DNA from: Puniceicoccaceae bacterium 5H
GTDB taxonomy: Bacteria; Verrucomicrobiota; Verrucomicrobiia; Opitutales; Oceanipulchritudinaceae
Direction: 5' to 3'
Assembly: GCA_009772895.1 (NCBI GenBank)
Contig: WOUP01000004.1
Coordinates: forward strand, 62,001 to 126,000
Length of the DNA stretch: 64,000 nucleotides
Below, piece after piece: positions 61,798 through 64,000 of this stretch (its first letter is position 1; each line of letters starts with the position of its first letter). The notes beneath the pieces are model-generated. The model did not search any database. It was not told the origin of the DNA and saw only the letters and a program-made list of their open reading frames with translations. The translations under genes and the position numbers were made by a program.

Positions 61798-64000
61798 TTG
61801 GCTGAGGTTAACGGCAGGCAGGGCACCGACTTTCGAGTCTTGGTGGCAGAGGACGACGCAGTCCTGCGAAAGACCATCGCCTTGGGCTTGAAAGGGCGCG
61901 GGTTTGCTGTCGCACAGGCCGAAACGGGCGACGATGCGCTCGATCGTTTCAGCTCGGAAGAGTTCGATGCCGTGCTGCTGGACGCCATCATGCCCCGCGT
62001 CGACGGGTTCGAAGTTTGTCGACGCCTGCGGCGTCACGACCGCGGGCAAGGGATTCCCATCCTGATCATCACCGGTCTGGACGACTCGGCGGCAGTCAAG
62101 CAGGCCTACGATGCCGGCGCGACGGACTTTATCCCCAAGCCGCTCCGGCTGGGCATCCTGCGGGAGCGCCTGCGCGGCCTGATCGAAGCCAGCCTGCTGG
62201 AAGAGCGCCTGCGCAACAAGCGCCTCCAGTTCGACGCGATTTTCAAGTCCATCCCCTCCGCCATCATTTTCTGTCGGCTCGACCAGAGCATCCTGTTGGT
62301 GAATCCCGCTTTTTCCCGGCACTTCGGCTACCGCGACGCCGAGGTGAACAACCGCAAGGCCGGCATGCTCTACGATGACGACCGCGTCTTTCGGGAGCAC
62401 GAGGTGGCCTGGCAGCAGGAGATCGAGCCCGGGCGCACCGCCACTTATCAAGTAAACTACCGCCGCGCGGACGGCTCGGTCTTCATCGGAGAGACCACCG
62501 TCATTTTGGTCACCGACGAGACCGGCGGTGTGATTGGCTGGCTGCGCATTATAGAAGACATCACGCAACGGCTGGAGCGCGAACGGGCGATCGCCGAACG
62601 GACGGCGGAGCTGCAGGCCGTGACTGAGCACGCGCCGGAGATGGTTGCGCGTCTGGATTGCCGGGGGCGCTTCCTGCTCGTCAATCGCGTGCTCGCCGAC
62701 TTCTTCCGCCGCCAGATCGCAGAATTCGAAGGCCGTACCGGCCGCGAACTTCAGCTCGATGCCCCGTGGGACGCCTTGTGGGAAGATGCTTGTCGCCTCG
62801 TCCGCGAGCATGGCAGCCGCCAGATCAAGGAAGTCGCCCTGGGAGAGGAAGACCGGGTGCAGACTTTCCAGGCCCTGTTCGCCCCCGAGCGGCATGAAGA
62901 CGGAGAAGTCAGCACGGTCATCGCCTTCGTCCGTGACGTCTCCGCGCAGAAGCAGGTGGAGCGGATCCGGATCCAGACGGACCGTCTCGACACTCTGGGC
63001 GTGCTCGCCGGCGGAGTGGCCCACGATTTCAACAACATCATCGGTGCGCTCATCAGCAGTCTGGCCCTGATTCGCGAGAGCATCAAAGACCAGCCCGCAT
63101 CCGCCTATCTCGACGACTGCCGGGCCGCCCTCGACCAGGCGCGCTACCTCTCGCGCCAGCTCATGACTTTTTCCCAGGGAGGCGAAGAGCCGGTGACCGA
63201 TGCCGTCGACCTGCAACGCCTGCTCAAGGAGACTTGCCAGTTTACTGTGCGCAACCGCGCGGTGAAGGTGCAGCACTTTTGCGACGAAGAACTCTGGCCG
63301 GTCGAGGCAGACAGCGGCCAGCTCGTCCAGGTTATCAGCAATCTCCTGATCAATGCGGAGCAGGCCATGGCCTCCGGCGGCAAGATCGAGACTCGCCTTG
63401 GCAATGTCGCTCTGGACGCGCAAAACAGCCTGACGCTGCCGTCCGGACGCTATGTCAAGATGGAGATTGCGGACAATGGTCCCGGAGTGCCGCAGGAGAT
63501 CGTCGACCGCGTCTTCGATCCCTACTTTACCACCAAGCGCGAAGGCAGCGGCCTCGGCCTCGCCACGACCTATGCCATCATGAAGCGCCACGGCGGCCTC
63601 ATCAGTGTGCGCTCCGCCGTAGGGGAGGGGGCCACCTTTGTCTGTTACGTGCCTGCAGCCCAGAAGGTCCAGGAGGTGCCGCCGGAATCACGGCCCGCCG
63701 AACCACCGGCCGCAGCGGGGAACTCCGAAGCGAATTTGGTGCGGGCGGATGCACCCTGTGTGCTGCTGATGGAAGATCAGCCCATTATCCGGCGCGGTCT
63801 GGCCCGCTTGCTCGCGCCTGCGGGCTATAAGGTGATCCCGACCGCCAGCGGGGAAGAAGCGATCAAGGCCTACGAAGAGGCGGAACGCCAGGGCACCTCC
63901 ATCGATCTCGTGATCCTCGACATGGCCGTGGTGGAAGGAATGGGCGGCCTGGAAGTCATCCAATACCTGCGCCAGCGCCGTGCAAAACTGCCGGCAATCG
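61798..64000 (+). CDS. REC-PAS-PAS-HisKA-HATPase-REC hybrid kinase, 3' end cut off
   Basis: The frame is open from a TTG at 61798 (preceded by in-frame TAG at 61783) to the window edge, 734 codons. The first receiver has Asp62 in AVLLDAIMPRVDG. PAS-like domains span about residues 145-265 and 270-385. The H-box is LAGGVAHDFNNI (His409), with ISNLLINAEQAM, DNGPGVPQEIVDRVFDPYFTTK and GSGLGLATTYAIM. A second receiver starts VLLMEDQPIIRRGL with Asp708 in LVILDMAVVEGMGG. No membrane segment is seen, so it is probably cytoplasmic. It is divergent from the MFS gene. The TTG start is not supported by a strong ribosome-binding site. Confidence 0.88.
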   Translation, partial: MAEVNGRQGTDFRVLVAEDDAVLRKTIALGLKGRGFAVAQAETGDDALDRFSSEEFDAVLLDAIMPRVDGFEVCRRLRRHDRGQGIPILIITGLDDSAAVKQAYDAGATDFIPKPLRLGILRERLRGLIEASLLEERLRNKRLQFDAIFKSIPSAIIFCRLDQSILLVNPAFSRHFGYRDAEVNNRKAGMLYDDDRVFREHEVAWQQEIEPGRTATYQVNYRRADGSVFIGETTVILVTDETGGVIGWLRIIEDITQRLERERAIAERTAELQAVTEHAPEMVARLDCRGRFLLVNRVLADFFRRQIAEFEGRTGRELQLDAPWDALWEDACRLVREHGSRQIKEVALGEEDRVQTFQALFAPERHEDGEVSTVIAFVRDVSAQKQVERIRIQTDRLDTLGVLAGGVAHDFNNIIGALISSLALIRESIKDQPASAYLDDCRAALDQARYLSRQLMTFSQGGEEPVTDAVDLQRLLKETCQFTVRNRAVKVQHFCDEELWPVEADSGQLVQVISNLLINAEQAMASGGKIETRLGNVALDAQNSLTLPSGRYVKMEIADNGPGVPQEIVDRVFDPYFTTKREGSGLGLATTYAIMKRHGGLISVRSAVGEGATFVCYVPAAQKVQEVPPESRPAEPPAAAGNSEANLVRADAPCVLLMEDQPIIRRGLARLLAPAGYKVIPTASGEEAIKAYEEAERQGTSIDLVILDMAVVEGMGGLEVIQYLRQRRAKLPAI

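Overview
This is a GC-rich window from a Gram-negative bacterium. Evidence for an outer membrane includes a periplasmic-glucan operon (opgG/opgH), a TolC-type outer-membrane factor, Mpl murein recycling, and an ABC exporter of polysaccharide type. The gene mix (many hybrid histidine kinases, a split MetH, a bacteriophytochrome cassette, a long run of glycosyltransferases) fits a free-living aquatic or soil chemoheterotroph. I would guess Verrucomicrobiota (Opitutae-like), but that is an impression from gene content. No rRNA, insertion sequence, phage or CRISPR array is visible; the only RNA gene is tRNA-Pro(UGG). No stretch longer than about 250 bp lacks a gene.

Layout. 1-5 kb: end of a Ca2+/cation antiporter gene, a SanA-like protein, a ParE-type toxin-antitoxin pair, mpl and an iron-sulfur (6-4)-type photolyase. 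5-12.6 kb: an OafA-type acyltransferase of lower GC, the osmoregulated periplasmic glucan operon opgG-(small membrane protein)-opgH, and a secreted yellow/MRJP-like gene broken by one amber codon. 12.6-18.1 kb: an HNH protein, then a complete light-sensing cassette (bacteriophytochrome kinase, Rcp1-like receiver, REC-HK-REC hybrid kinase) with a heme oxygenase converging on it; the heme oxygenase start codon lies inside a perfect 12-bp hairpin. 18.1-26.1 kb: methionine synthase encoded as two genes, a small membrane protein, a CoA-transferase/hydrolase divergent from a MarR regulator, a frameshifted AbrB-like remnant and rsmG.

26.1-44 kb is a cell-surface glycan locus. It has an ABC-2 permease (Wzm-like) at one edge and its likely ATPase (Wzt-like, with a C-terminal carbohydrate-recognition-type extension) 9.6 kb away. 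Between and beyond them lie about eight glycosyltransferases of GT4, GT2 and GT8-like types, a methyltransferase, an alpha-oxoamine synthase, an SDR and unknown proteins. There are no nucleotide-sugar biosynthesis genes, so precursors must come from elsewhere. 44-48.5 kb is a TolC-MFP-FtsX permease-ATPase efflux operon. 48.5-56.2 kb holds housekeeping and metabolic genes: small P-loop kinase, tRNA-Pro, LysM protein, NUDIX, an unusual Fur-like regulator, SixA, PHP phosphatase, pdxH, a lysA-like decarboxylase and a Cys/Met-type PLP enzyme. 56.2-64 kb is signalling: an orphan NMT1/SsuA-like binding protein translationally coupled to a large hybrid histidine kinase, a UMF1-type MFS transporter, and a second hybrid kinase running off the end.

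Most interesting points: the phytochrome/heme oxygenase cassette with the start-codon hairpin; the binding-protein/hybrid-kinase pair; the membrane protein embedded between opgG and opgH; the split metH with an operator-like dyad in its promoter; the Fur-family protein that has lost its metal-site residues; and glycosyltransferases carrying a duplicated coiled coil or a fossil GT-A half. All functional statements are from reading the sequence; no database search was possible.
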